The notes beneath the pieces were generated by a model. The model saw only the letters and a program-made list of their open reading frames with translations. It ran no database searches and was not told where the DNA came from. Positions 1-7,197 of a stretch of 44,175 nt of DNA are shown here, in pieces (positions within the stretch are counted from its first letter, which is position 1; each line of letters starts with the position of its first letter). Where the stretch lies: positions 1 through 44,175 of the forward strand of contig WFXD01000095.1 in assembly GCA_015490795.1 (NCBI GenBank), written 5' to 3'. This DNA comes from Gammaproteobacteria bacterium (GTDB lineage: Bacteria; Pseudomonadota; Gammaproteobacteria; Chromatiales; Chromatiaceae). Made by a program: the position numbers and the translations under genes.

Positions 1-2
1 CA

Positions 3-155
3 AGGAGTTGCAACGCAGGCATGCGCCTCCGCAAACGTGCAATCCGCCCCGTAGCGAAGTTCACCTACTGGGTGAACAGGCTGAAAGCACAAAATATCAA
101 GCTCATCAATATGTTGGTATACCCTCAAAGCGGTCAACTGCGGATTCTAGGTTAA
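3..155 (+). CDS. Possible C-terminal tail of an unidentified protein cut by the window edge
   Basis: An open frame enters from the left edge and ends with TAA at 153-155, giving about 50 residues. The segment is basic at first and then mixed hydrophobic, ending in QLRILG. I do not recognise a family. It points towards the leftward operon whose last visible gene ends at 185, so the two would converge with about 30 bases between them. It could be the end of a real gene or a chance open frame; the sequence to the left decides. Confidence 0.25.
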   Translation, partial: RSCNAGMRLRKRAIRPVAKFTYWVNRLKAQNIKLINMLVYPQSGQLRILG

Positions 156-184
156 ACCGAACGCAATCCAAACGAGCGGAATAG

Positions 185-907
185 TCAGGTAACCCGGCCC
201 AGCATCCGCTGGTTTCCAGTGAGTCGCGCCCAGTTTTTTCCAACCACAAACCAGTGGATATAGGCTGCCTCTATCAGCAACTTCCACAATATTGCGGCAT
301 TGATGGTCAACACAGGCTCAGCTGCACAGAGGACATGCTCTATGTTAAGGCTATTGGCAATCAACCGGCAGCGCGCCAAATGGTAACGGCTGGAGATCAG
401 GATCACCTGATCAATCTGCTCTCTTTGCAACATCTGCCTCGCATTCTGCAAATTATCGAGCGTATTTTGTGACTGCTCTTCAAGGCGGATATTGTACTGT
501 TCAGGCAGACCATGCTGTTGAAGATAGAGAAGACCAGACTCCGCTTCGCTTGGAGCACCTGCCGATGTAGCGCCGCCCAGCAGCAGCACCAGGCATTCAG
601 GCTGCTCATGAATAAGTTGCATGGCCCTCTTCAGGCGCAATCGATATTCATCATCGATTGATCCATTCACCAATCTTTTACCAAAAACAAAGCAGCCGCT
701 ACAGGAGTCAGCATCTCCCGGAGTATTGCGTGCAATTCGCAGGACATGGAGACAGGTAAGAAGGAGAGGGATCGCAGCGGTTAATACGATAACCAAAAGG
801 GAGAGCAGAAGTGTCCAGAGGCTATCCCAATCAACGGCACCCAGCCCAGGATCAAAGCGCATTGGCTTTGTGAATATGGGGCAGGAGGTCTCCCCTGCCC
901 CAGACAT
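185..907 (-). CDS. YdcF/SanA-like DUF218 family membrane protein
   Basis: This 240-residue protein has one strong hydrophobic segment at about residues 28-54, followed by a DUF218-type domain at about 70-225. Seen in the domain are the LLLGGAT strand-turn, an acidic residue-rich helix, the SQNTLDN segment and ILISSRYHLAR, the usual conserved blocks of YdcF, SanA and ElyC. Members of the family act in envelope integrity and polysaccharide or undecaprenyl-phosphate related steps, but the reaction is not settled. It is the last visible gene of a leftward operon, 9 bases after the lipoprotein gene. The start at 907 has an AGGG-type ribosome site; an alternative start is Met16. A GC-rich hairpin lies just inside the coding region. 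Confidence 0.85.
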   Translation of the reverse strand: MSGAGETSCPIFTKPMRFDPGLGAVDWDSLWTLLLSLLVIVLTAAIPLLLTCLHVLRIARNTPGDADSCSGCFVFGKRLVNGSIDDEYRLRLKRAMQLIHEQPECLVLLLGGATSAGAPSEAESGLLYLQQHGLPEQYNIRLEEQSQNTLDNLQNARQMLQREQIDQVILISSRYHLARCRLIANSLNIEHVLCAAEPVLTINAAILWKLLIEAAYIHWFVVGKNWARLTGNQRMLGRVT

Positions 908-916
908 TACACCCTG

Positions 917-1327
917 TTATAACATCGCCAGATTGGACTGGATGGCGCGATCCAGATTTTGAATCCAGCCGTTGTAATTCTTGTGGATCTCCCCCTTCTC
1001 CGGGTTGTAATTCAGTTCATTGCTGGTGCTGTAAAGCAGGCTGTAGCCCTCTTTTGAATAAGGGATAGTGATCTTTGCCATATGCTTGCGCAGGTGCAGT
1101 GTACCCACCAGCTTGCCCGGCTCCGACTCCTTGATCTGCCAACCCAAAGCGGCACCTGCTCTGATAATCGCCTTCTTCACATCTGCGGCCGAATAAGCCT
1201 TGATATCTACATTCACCGGCGCATCCGTGACGTTATAGATTGGTGCAGTCCTGCAACCAGCAAAGAGCAGTGTAACCATGAGCATTAAGACAATAGCAAG
1301 TTGTTTTAAATATCGTTTTTTCATCAT
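917..1327 (-). CDS. Small lipoprotein of unknown function
   Basis: This 136-residue protein starts with a basic n-region, a hydrophobic stretch and the lipobox LFAGC, with the acylated Cys at about residue 25, so it should be anchored in a membrane as a lipoprotein. The mature part has an alpha/beta look (AADVKKAIIRAG, then KLVGTLHLRKH, then IPYSKEGYSLLY) and ends in a helix. I recognise it only as a conserved small lipoprotein type in gammaproteobacteria; no function can be given. The start codon is supported by AAGGAG a few bases upstream. It lies 47 bases after the glycosyltransferase gene and 9 bases before the YdcF-like gene, so all are probably one transcript. Confidence 0.8.
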   Translation of the reverse strand: MMKKRYLKQLAIVLMLMVTLLFAGCRTAPIYNVTDAPVNVDIKAYSAADVKKAIIRAGAALGWQIKESEPGKLVGTLHLRKHMAKITIPYSKEGYSLLYSTSNELNYNPEKGEIHKNYNGWIQNLDRAIQSNLAML

Positions 1328-1374
1328 GTTTCTCCTTTCGTTATCGGATTCAATCTAAAAAGCAGAAGTGCTCT

Positions 1375-2127
1375 CTACAAATTTCCTCGTGGATCAGCCA
1401 GGATGCCCAATGCTCTTAGCAAGCCCGGCAGATAGCCTCCCCGCTTAAACAGCTGCCAGGCAATCATCAAAACAATGCGCGATGTATCGCCAAAGGGTCG
1501 GTAGTGGCTCTCTCTTCGATCCGGCAGATAGATAGACTCAACTGGAACCACGACACTATAGAAGCCCCGCCTGGCAGCTTCAATAAAAATCTTGCTTTCA
1601 AAGACAAACCCTTCAGCACTACAGTTGGCCAGCGCAACGCTCTCCAGCAAGGCTGCCGGGTAGAGGCGGAAACCAGACTGCGAATCAACAACGGGATAAC
1701 CCGAAGCCCAGGAGACCCAGAAATCAGCAAACTTATTGGCAAACAAGCGTAGCGGGGGGGCCGCCTCACGGTTGATCAGACGTGCTGCAACAATGATGGT
1801 ATCAGGGTTATCTGTAGCCGCAGCCAAAAGCCGGGGGATCTCCTCCGGCGCATGTTGCCCATCACCATCCAGCGTAATAACCGCTCTGCACCCTTGTTGC
1901 AGGGCATGTTGAAAGCCGTGCTGTAGCGAGGCGGCCTTGCCCCTGTTTTGACTGCTTTTCAATACCGTGACATCAAGTCCAGACAGCTCATCACAGGTTG
2001 CATCAGTCGAGCCATCATCCACAACAATCACCTGCTCTACCTGTGGCAGAACACGTTTAACCAGTGCGCGAATAGTGGCCTCTTCATTAAAGGCCGGAAT
2101 AACAACAGCACATTCAGATGGACTCAT
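1375..2127 (-). CDS. Family 2 glycosyltransferase
   Basis: This 250-residue protein is a GT-A fold glycosyltransferase similar to dolichyl-phosphate mannose synthase-like enzymes. It begins with VVIPAFNEE (residues 8-16), then VVDDGSTD (35-42) for nucleotide-sugar binding, TLDGDGQH (85-92) carrying the metal-binding DxD, and the DSQSGFRLYP block typical of this subgroup. No membrane segments are evident apart from a mildly hydrophobic C-terminal helix, so it should act on the cytoplasmic side, moving a sugar to a lipid or similar acceptor. Its ATG directly follows the TGA of the SDR gene, so the two are translationally coupled. GT2 proteins of this type sit beside FabG-like reductases in aryl polyene and xanthomonadin loci, which suggests, but does not prove, a lipid or polyene-linked product. 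Confidence 0.88.
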   Translation of the reverse strand: MSPSECAVVIPAFNEEATIRALVKRVLPQVEQVIVVDDGSTDATCDELSGLDVTVLKSSQNRGKAASLQHGFQHALQQGCRAVITLDGDGQHAPEEIPRLLAAATDNPDTIIVAARLINREAAPPLRLFANKFADFWVSWASGYPVVDSQSGFRLYPAALLESVALANCSAEGFVFESKIFIEAARRGFYSVVVPVESIYLPDRRESHYRPFGDTSRIVLMIAWQLFKRGGYLPGLLRALGILADPRGNL

Positions 2128-2847
2128 TCAGCACATTGCTCCATTAATCGAAATCACCTGGGCCGATATATAGCCTGACTCATCCGAGGCAAGAAAACTG
2201 ACCAGTGAGGCCACCTCGTCAGGTTGCCCGGCTCGTTTCATTGGCACCATCTGCTTGATCATTGCGCTATCAAAACTCGCCTCTGACATACTGCCATGAA
2301 CAATACCAGGAGCAACCACATTGACCGTAACGCCTCTGGAAGCCAGCTCTATCGCCAACGAACGCGAGGCACCATGCAGACCGGATTTAGCCGCCGCATA
2401 GTTGGCCTGCCCCCGATTACCCATCACCCCGGCAACCGATGAAAGGCTAATGATACGCCCCCAGCGGGTGCGCATCATCGGCAGCAGCAGTGGCTGAGTC
2501 ACATTGAAAAAACCGTTCAGCGATACATCGATCACCCGCCGCCACTGCTCCCGGCTCATGCCAGCCAGCGGTGCATCATCATGGATACCTGCATTATTGA
2601 CCAGGACCTGGATCGGCCCTCTCTCCAGCAACCCCTGTAGTGCCTGCTCTGCCGCCGCCCCATCCACCACATCAAACTGCACGCTTTGTGCAGACCCGCC
2701 TGAAGCATTGATCTCAGCTGCAACCTCCTCAGCACGAGCCAGATTGCTGTTGGCATGCACAATAACGTGCTGGCCATCGGCCGCCAGGCGGCGGCAGATG
2801 GCTGAACCAATATCACCGCTTCCACCTGTTACCAGTGCTCTTTTCAA
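2128..2847 (-). CDS. FabG-like short-chain dehydrogenase/reductase (3-oxoacyl-ACP reductase type)
   Basis: This is a classical SDR of 239 residues when started at the TTG at 2845-2847. That start has GGAGG 7 bases upstream and places the NAD(P)-binding TGGSGDIG at residues 7-14. Other active-site parts are NNAG (84-87), Asn111, a Ser at about 137, Tyr150 and Lys154. The protein should reduce a 3-oxoacyl thioester or a similar carbonyl in the cytoplasm. The frame stays open upstream to 2976, but that extension would run through tRNA-Leu and has no ribosome site, so I reject it. The region after the catalytic Tyr (VMGNRGQANY, then MVPMKRAGQP, then ISAQVISING) resembles the FabG-type reductases of aryl polyene clusters. 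It is the first gene of the operon with the glycosyltransferase. Confidence 0.9.
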   Translation of the reverse strand: MKRALVTGGSGDIGSAICRRLAADGQHVIVHANSNLARAEEVAAEINASGGSAQSVQFDVVDGAAAEQALQGLLERGPIQVLVNNAGIHDDAPLAGMSREQWRRVIDVSLNGFFNVTQPLLLPMMRTRWGRIISLSSVAGVMGNRGQANYAAAKSGLHGASRSLAIELASRGVTVNVVAPGIVHGSMSEASFDSAMIKQMVPMKRAGQPDEVASLVSFLASDESGYISAQVISINGAMC

Positions 2848-2872
2848 ATGAGATCCTCCGGTTGAACCAAGT

Positions 2873-2900
2873 TGACAACCCATTGATGCCCCGGTAAAGT
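2873..2900 (+). promoter_or_regulatory. Candidate sigma-70 promoter for tRNA-Leu
   Basis: TTGACA at 2873-2878 and TAAAGT at 2895-2900 are 16 bases apart. The tRNA starts about 50 bases downstream. The elements lie just upstream of the leftward SDR gene, so this short region would carry divergent promoters. This is a consensus match only. Confidence 0.35.
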
Positions 2901-2950
2901 CCACCAGCTCATCGGGTTGCTGTGCTTCTGTTGCGGCATCACTTTCCTCT

Positions 2951-3037
2951 GCCGAGGTGGTGAAATTGGTAGACACGCTAGCTTCAGGTGCTAGTGAGCT
3001 TTGGCTCGTGGAGGTTCAAGTCCTCTCCTCGGCACCA
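2951..3037 (+). tRNA. tRNA-Leu (anticodon CAG)
   Basis: The sequence folds as a class II tRNA. The 7-bp acceptor stem GCCGAGG/CCTCGGC is followed by discriminator A and an encoded CCA (3035-3037). The D arm contains AATTGGTAGAC, and the anticodon stem CTAGC/GCTAG encloses TTCAGGT with CAG at 2985-2987. The long variable arm is typical of Leu, and the T arm carries GTTCAAGTC. It reads CUG codons. The closely following terminator suggests it is transcribed alone. Its 3' end is a common target for integrating elements, and the downstream sequence looks like a scar of such an event. Confidence 0.97.
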
Positions 3038-3076
3038 TTTTGAAAGACCATCACAGACCACCAGAAGCCACGAAAG

Positions 3077-3099
3077 GCACTGTTTTTACAGTGCTTTTT
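3077..3099 (+). terminator. Rho-independent terminator of tRNA-Leu
   Basis: A perfect 6-bp stem GCACTG/CAGTGC (3077-3082 with 3089-3094) closes a 6-base loop and is followed by five T residues (3095-3099). It lies 40 bases after the tRNA 3' end. Confidence 0.8.
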
Positions 3100-3112
3100 A
3101 TGCCCGCAATTC

Positions 3113-3166
3113 TATTCCATTGTCTCTCGTTGTCCACGATAGTCCCAAAAATGGAGTACGTATGGA
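3113..3166 (+). other. Probable integration scar downstream of tRNA-Leu
   Basis: After the tRNA terminator the sequence carries spaced TCCATTGTC, TTGTCCA, TAGTCCC and TGGAGTA motifs and then ATGGAG. From memory, closely similar strings lie between tRNA genes and P4-type integrase genes of genomic islands, where they act as arm or accessory sites. No integrase frame follows. A remnant of a lost or eroded element is the simplest reading. Between this and the repeat at 3231 I see no gene. Confidence 0.4.
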
Positions 3167-3230
3167 GCGCAGATTGGTGTTTTTACTTGTAAAAGCGCAC
3201 ATAATGTTCACAATTCATGATCCTCTAGGG

Positions 3231-3375
3231 GTCTGTCGGACTTAAGTGGATTGTAGTGAGGGAGTGGCAAATATTCCCGGTTTTGAGGCGCATAGTGGGC
3301 CTACGCAACGAAAAACCGGGGATATCTGAGCCGCTCTCCCGCTTCCGCAGCCAGTTCATCCTAAGCCCGACAGGC
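3231..3375. repeat. 145-bp imperfect palindrome, MITE-like
   Basis: Two arms of about 70 bases are imperfect inverted copies. The left end GTCTGTCGGACTTA matches the inverted right end TAAGCCCGACAGGC at most positions, and an inner block ATATTCCCGGTTTT (3271-3284) matches AAAACCGGGGATAT (3312-3325). The tip is a small hairpin around 3289-3305. There is no coding capacity. This fits a non-autonomous miniature inverted-repeat element or a large hairpin-forming intergenic repeat. I saw no second copy in the window. Confidence 0.65.
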
Positions 3376-3397
3376 TCCTGGGATCAAGAGAGTCATT

Positions 3398-3577
3398 ATG
3401 CAGGGCACCCGCATTGACCGCTTTTACATAGCCCACTCGCAGGGGCTTTCATATATCGACTTCAGGCAAATTACGGCACAGAGCAATCTGAGATCCTGCC
3501 TGCTGCACTGCCACACCGATGAGACCTTTATTCGCAAGCGGCTGAGAATTTTGCAGCAGCAAGATTACAGGCATTAG
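3398..3577 (+). CDS. Short orphan ORF, 59 codons, unknown
   Basis: An ATG at 3398 opens a 59-residue frame ending in TAG at 3575-3577. The product is basic and has IDRFYIAHSQG near the start and a C-terminal helix with FIRKRLRILQQQ. The start and end faintly recall a LytTR DNA-binding domain with its middle missing, but this is too weak to name. The ribosome site (AAGAGAG) is poor. It sits between the palindromic repeat and the convergent histidine kinase gene, so it may be a gene fragment left by rearrangement. Confidence 0.3.
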   Translation: MQGTRIDRFYIAHSQGLSYIDFRQITAQSNLRSCLLHCHTDETFIRKRLRILQQQDYRH

Positions 3578-3600
3578 AGAGTATTGGATGCTTGGATGAA

Positions 3601-5001
3601 TCACTGTTTTTTGGTGCGCCTGTCTGTGGCAGGCAGGCTGACCCTGAATTGAGTGCAGGTTTTGTCAGAAGTGGCCACAATCTTTCCGCCGTGGCTCTTG
3701 ACGATTGATTTGACAATGGCCAGCCCCAGCCCTGCCCCTTCACCACTCTGCTGCCGTGATGGATCGGTGCGGTAGAAGCGGTCAAAAATCCTGGCGATCT
3801 GTTCGGCCGGGAGAGGTGCGCCGGGATTCTGCACGGCAATATGTACACGGCTTCCGGCACTGCCGAGTTGCACATTCACCGTGCTGCCTGCCGGGGTATG
3901 GCGGATGGCGTTGGAGAGCAGGTTGCCGAGGGCGCGGCGTAACATAAGGCGGTCGCCCTGAATATGGGCAGCACCCTTCAGTGCCAGTGATACACGGCGC
4001 TCTTCCGCCCAGGCCTCGTAATAATCGAACAGGCTGCGTACCTCGTTTTCCAGATCAACATCCTCTGCGTTGGGCGGATGCAGGCCGTTGTCGGCCTTGG
4101 CCAGAAAGAGCATGTCATCAATCATCTGCGCCATGCGTTCGTACTCTTCCATGTTGGAGTAGAGAATTTCCCGGTACTCCTCCATGCTGCGCACCTGGGA
4201 GAGAGTGACCTGGCTCTGGGTCATCAGGTTGGTAACCGGGGTGCGCAGCTCATGGGCAATATCGGCAGAGAAGTTGGAGATCCGGTTGAACGCCTCTTCC
4301 ATACGCTGCAGGAGTTCATTGAACGACAGCGCCAGTTCGGTAAGTTCAGCCGGAACGGCTCCGGGATCGAGGCGGGTGTTCAGCTCGTTGGCGCTGATCC
4401 TGCTGATCTGGTCAACGATGTGGTGCAGTGGGCGATGGCCATGCCGCACCGCTATCCACCCCATCAACCCCATGACCACAATGCCACCGATGACCATAAT
4501 CCAGAGTGTACGGCGAAACTCATGGAGAAAGTGCAGGTAGTGGTCGGTGATGACGGCGATGATGACGGTATAATCCGCACCGCTTTTCCCTGCAACCTGT
4601 TGAACGAGGGCGCTGTAGTTGTGCCTGCTGTCGCTCCACTGCTGTATGCCGTCTGGCGCAAGTTGATCGGGGGAGAGTGCCGGCATCAGGGAGAGATCCG
4701 GCCCGGGGCTGCTATATATCAGTCTCCCTGCGGCATCACTGATATGCAGCAGGGCACCATGATGACCCACCAGGATGTCATCGAGACGCTGCTTGATCTG
4801 CGCCAGATCAGAGTCAGCCTGTAGCTGGGAGAGGGACTCCTCCACCGCTTGGGTGACAACCTTGATCTCATGGAGGTCTTCCGAGCTGAAGTGGTTTTTG
4901 AGGGCCTGCTCAACAATCCAGCCGAAGGCCAGCAACCCGACCATGGCTGCAATGGTAAACAGCAGGGTCAGTCGCAGGGTCAGTGATGGGGGGCGTTTCA
5001 T
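3601..5001 (-). CDS. Heavy-metal-type sensor histidine kinase (CusS-like)
   Basis: This is a 466-residue membrane kinase. The first membrane helix is at about residues 9-30, a periplasmic sensor of about 130 residues follows, the second helix is at about 165-186, and a HAMP segment comes next. The HisKA box has the phosphoacceptor His250 in DIAHELRTP, followed by an N box (NLLSNAIRH), the FDRFYR motif and the GEGAGLGLAIVKS G box. The helix following the His carries a MEEYERM segment, as in CusS-type copper/silver kinases. It should autophosphorylate and pass phosphate to the response regulator directly upstream; the stop of that gene abuts this ATG. The sensed ligand is not visible; metal sensing is inferred from the family. 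Confidence 0.92.
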   Translation of the reverse strand: MKRPPSLTLRLTLLFTIAAMVGLLAFGWIVEQALKNHFSSEDLHEIKVVTQAVEESLSQLQADSDLAQIKQRLDDILVGHHGALLHISDAAGRLIYSSPGPDLSLMPALSPDQLAPDGIQQWSDSRHNYSALVQQVAGKSGADYTVIIAVITDHYLHFLHEFRRTLWIMVIGGIVVMGLMGWIAVRHGHRPLHHIVDQISRISANELNTRLDPGAVPAELTELALSFNELLQRMEEAFNRISNFSADIAHELRTPVTNLMTQSQVTLSQVRSMEEYREILYSNMEEYERMAQMIDDMLFLAKADNGLHPPNAEDVDLENEVRSLFDYYEAWAEERRVSLALKGAAHIQGDRLMLRRALGNLLSNAIRHTPAGSTVNVQLGSAGSRVHIAVQNPGAPLPAEQIARIFDRFYRTDPSRQQSGEGAGLGLAIVKSIVKSHGGKIVATSDKTCTQFRVSLPATDRRTKKQ

Positions 5002-5676
5002 CTATGGCAGATCAATCATGTAGCCCATGCCACGCACCGTCTGGATCAGCTTGAGATCAAAACCATTATCAATCTTCATGCGCAGGCGGCGTATCGCAAC
5101 ATCAATGACATTGGTGTCGCTGTCAAAATTCATATCCCAGACCTGCGAGGCAATCAGGGAGCGTGGCAGCACCTCACCTTGACGGCGTACCAGCAGCTCC
5201 AGCAGGGTAAACTCCTTGGCCGTAAGGCGGATGCACCGGCCACCCCGGCTGGCGCGATGGCGGGCCAGATCCAGCTCCAGGTCGCCGATACCCAGCTTCA
5301 GCTCGGCAGCGGGGCTTGCGCCACGCCGCAGCAGGGTGCGGACACGCGCCAGCAATTCAGCGAAGGCGAAGGGTTTGACAAGATAATCATCCGCTCCCAA
5401 CTCCAGCCCCTTAACCCGGTCATCGACACTGTCACGGGCGGTGAGGAACAGCACGGGCAGCTCTCTGCCGGCCTCGCGCAGCGATTTCAGGATCTGCCAG
5501 CCGTCCAGATCCGGCAGCATCACATCAAGGATGAGCAGATCATAGCGCTCGGTCATGGCCAGATGGTGGCCATCCAGCCCGTTATGGGCCAGATCGACGA
5601 TAAACCCGGCCTCACTCAGCCCCCGCCGGAGATATTCACCTGTCTTGACCTCATCTTCAGCAATCAAAAGTTTCAC
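5002..5676 (-). CDS. OmpR-family response regulator (CusR/CopR-like)
   Basis: With the GTG start at 5676 the protein has 224 residues, close to the usual length of CusR. It has an acidic pocket (Glu7, Asp8), phosphoacceptor Asp51 in [10 protein letters not shown] and Lys101 in LVKPF, followed by a winged-helix DNA-binding domain at about 128-222 with [12 protein letters not shown] and VRGMGYM. The frame stays open to an ATG at 5766, but the usual N-terminus of the family begins at VKLLIAEDE; an ATG eight codons upstream is also possible. The gene is divergent from the porin operon and lies beside two palindromes that may be its binding sites. It is translationally coupled to the kinase. Confidence 0.92.
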   Translation of the reverse strand: MKLLIAEDEVKTGEYLRRGLSEAGFIVDLAHNGLDGHHLAMTERYDLLILDVMLPDLDGWQILKSLREAGRELPVLFLTARDSVDDRVKGLELGADDYLVKPFAFAELLARVRTLLRRGASPAAELKLGIGDLELDLARHRASRGGRCIRLTAKEFTLLELLVRRQGEVLPRSLIASQVWDMNFDSDTNVIDVAIRRLRMKIDNGFDLKLIQTVRGMGYMIDLP

Positions 5677-5747
5677 TGCATGCCCATAGTCTGCCCGCAT
5701 GGTGAAGAAGTTAACCCACGCTACCTGCCATAAAGATGACAGCAGGG

Positions 5748-5761
5748 TTACAAAATTGTAA
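5748..5761. promoter_or_regulatory. Candidate CusR/CopR-type operator
   Basis: TTACAA-AA-TTGTAA is a palindrome of two 6-base arms around 2 bases. It lies between the divergent response regulator and porin genes. Heavy-metal response regulators of the CusR/CopR group bind short A/T-rich inverted repeats of this kind, so autoregulation and porin control are likely. Confidence 0.55.
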
Positions 5762-5768
5762 TGCATCC

Positions 5769-5782
5769 GTCACCCTGGTGAC
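5769..5782. promoter_or_regulatory. Second palindrome in the divergent control region
   Basis: GTCACC-CT-GGTGAC is a perfect inverted repeat of two 6-base arms, 7 bases beyond the A/T-rich operator. It could be a second regulator site or a small RNA hairpin. No partner can be named. Confidence 0.35.
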
Positions 5783-5898
5783 AGCTTCCCTCCATTACAT
5801 TGCCTAAATCGTAGATTCAGTAGGGTTATTAATGATTTTACGGTAATACACCGCAGCGATAAGACGGTCCTTGCATGACACGACTGGAGGAAAGATAG

Positions 5899-7182
5899 AT
5901 GAAACATCCTGGTAGATTAACCCGGCACGCACTGGCTGTCGCCATGGCGCTGGCCTTGCCCATGACCGCTTCGGCAGATGTGGGCTACAACGAACTTAAA
6001 AAAACAGTGCAACAGTTGCAAAAGCAGCTGCAGCAGGTGCAACAGATTCTAAAACAACAAGAGGCCAAGGTTAAAGAGTTCGAAGAGAACACCGTTACCC
6101 GAGCCGAGGCAAAGGCGCTGGAGGGCGAGATAAATGCGGCCTCTGAATGGAAAGACCCCAATCTCATATTTCACATAGCAGGTTATGCGGATGTTGGCTA
6201 TGTTGATGGAGGTAACGGTGGAAATAACAAGGATGGCAGCTTCAGGGTGGGAGGATTTGCCCCCATCATTCATGCCCAGTACAAAGATCTGATACTGTTG
6301 CAGACTGAACTGGAGTTTCAGCTCAACGATGATGGATCAACCAAGGTTGGCCTGGGATACATGAACATCAACTGGTTCGCAAACGATTATGTAGCGCTTG
6401 GAGCAGGCAAGTTCCTGAGCCCAATCGGTCAGTTCAGACAAAATCTGCACCCCTCCTGGATCAACAAGCTGCCCTCTGCACCCCCCGGTTTTGGACATGA
6501 TGGTGCTGCACCTATATATGAAGTCGGCCTGCAGGCGCGGGGTGGATTCCCGATAGGGAGCCTGCGCAGCAATTATGCTGTTTATGTGGGCAATGGCCCT
6601 ACATTGAAGATGGAGCTGGAAGATGGCGCATTTGGACTCGATGGCATTGATGCCGAGGGTATAGGTGCGGATGCAGATGGTGAGAAGGTCTGGGGCGGGC
6701 GCTTTGGGATACTGCCCGTGGCCGGGCTGGAGATCGGCATATCTGCGGCTACCGGCAAGGCCACCGCAACCCTGAATGAAACCACAGGCAGCACACTGAG
6801 CAACCAGCAGGCGCGTGACTATGATGTACTCGGGTTTGATGGTGTATGGAAATACAGATCACTAATGCTGCGCGGTGAATATATAGAGAGCGAGGTTGGC
6901 AGAGCCACAACCGGGAGCACCGCTTCAGCAGGTGCCAAATGGGAAACATGGTACACCCAGGCATCCTACCTGGTTCCAAGCACTAAATTTGAGGGGGTGC
7001 TCCGTTATACCGACTATGACTCACCGCATAAAAGCAAGGATCAGCAACAGTGGACACTGGGTCTGAACTATCTGTTTGCCAGTAATGTTATCGGCAAGCT
7101 CGCCTATGAGTCGAATGATGGGATGAATGGCAAGCCCAGCGATGATGATCGCTGGTTGTTCCAAATGGCCTACGGCTTCTAG
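5899..7182 (+). CDS. Outer-membrane porin with N-terminal coiled coil
   Basis: This 427-residue protein has a signal peptide ending at about residue 27 (TASA-D). A coiled coil with regular Leu/Gln heptads follows at about 30-70, then a beta-barrel of alternating strands from about residue 90 that ends in the terminal FQMAYGF, with the final Phe needed for barrel assembly. It should form a trimeric or monomeric channel in the outer membrane; the substrate is unknown. GGAGGAAAG lies 5-6 bases before the ATG. A dihaem cytochrome gene follows 15 bases later, so the channel and the redox protein are probably made together under the adjacent two-component system. The barrel resembles phosphate-selective OprO/OprP-like or general porins, and I cannot choose between them. 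Confidence 0.88.
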   Translation: MKHPGRLTRHALAVAMALALPMTASADVGYNELKKTVQQLQKQLQQVQQILKQQEAKVKEFEENTVTRAEAKALEGEINAASEWKDPNLIFHIAGYADVGYVDGGNGGNNKDGSFRVGGFAPIIHAQYKDLILLQTELEFQLNDDGSTKVGLGYMNINWFANDYVALGAGKFLSPIGQFRQNLHPSWINKLPSAPPGFGHDGAAPIYEVGLQARGGFPIGSLRSNYAVYVGNGPTLKMELEDGAFGLDGIDAEGIGADADGEKVWGGRFGILPVAGLEIGISAATGKATATLNETTGSTLSNQQARDYDVLGFDGVWKYRSLMLRGEYIESEVGRATTGSTASAGAKWETWYTQASYLVPSTKFEGVLRYTDYDSPHKSKDQQQWTLGLNYLFASNVIGKLAYESNDGMNGKPSDDDRWLFQMAYGF

Positions 7183-7197
7183 AGGAGGAGAATTCCA

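Noticed and set aside
2848-2976. N-terminal extension of the SDR gene by 43 codons
   Set aside because: It would overlap tRNA-Leu and lacks a ribosome site, while TTG 2847 has GGAGG at good spacing and gives the normal N-terminus.
4078-4824. Rightward open frame of 248 codons opposite the histidine kinase
   Set aside because: It is a mirror of the codon bias of the kinase gene, has no ribosome site and no recognisable domain.
5800-5832. Sigma-70 promoter for the porin operon (TTGCCT and TATTAA)
   Set aside because: Spacing of about 21 bases is too long and no better pair was found; the promoter is left unassigned.
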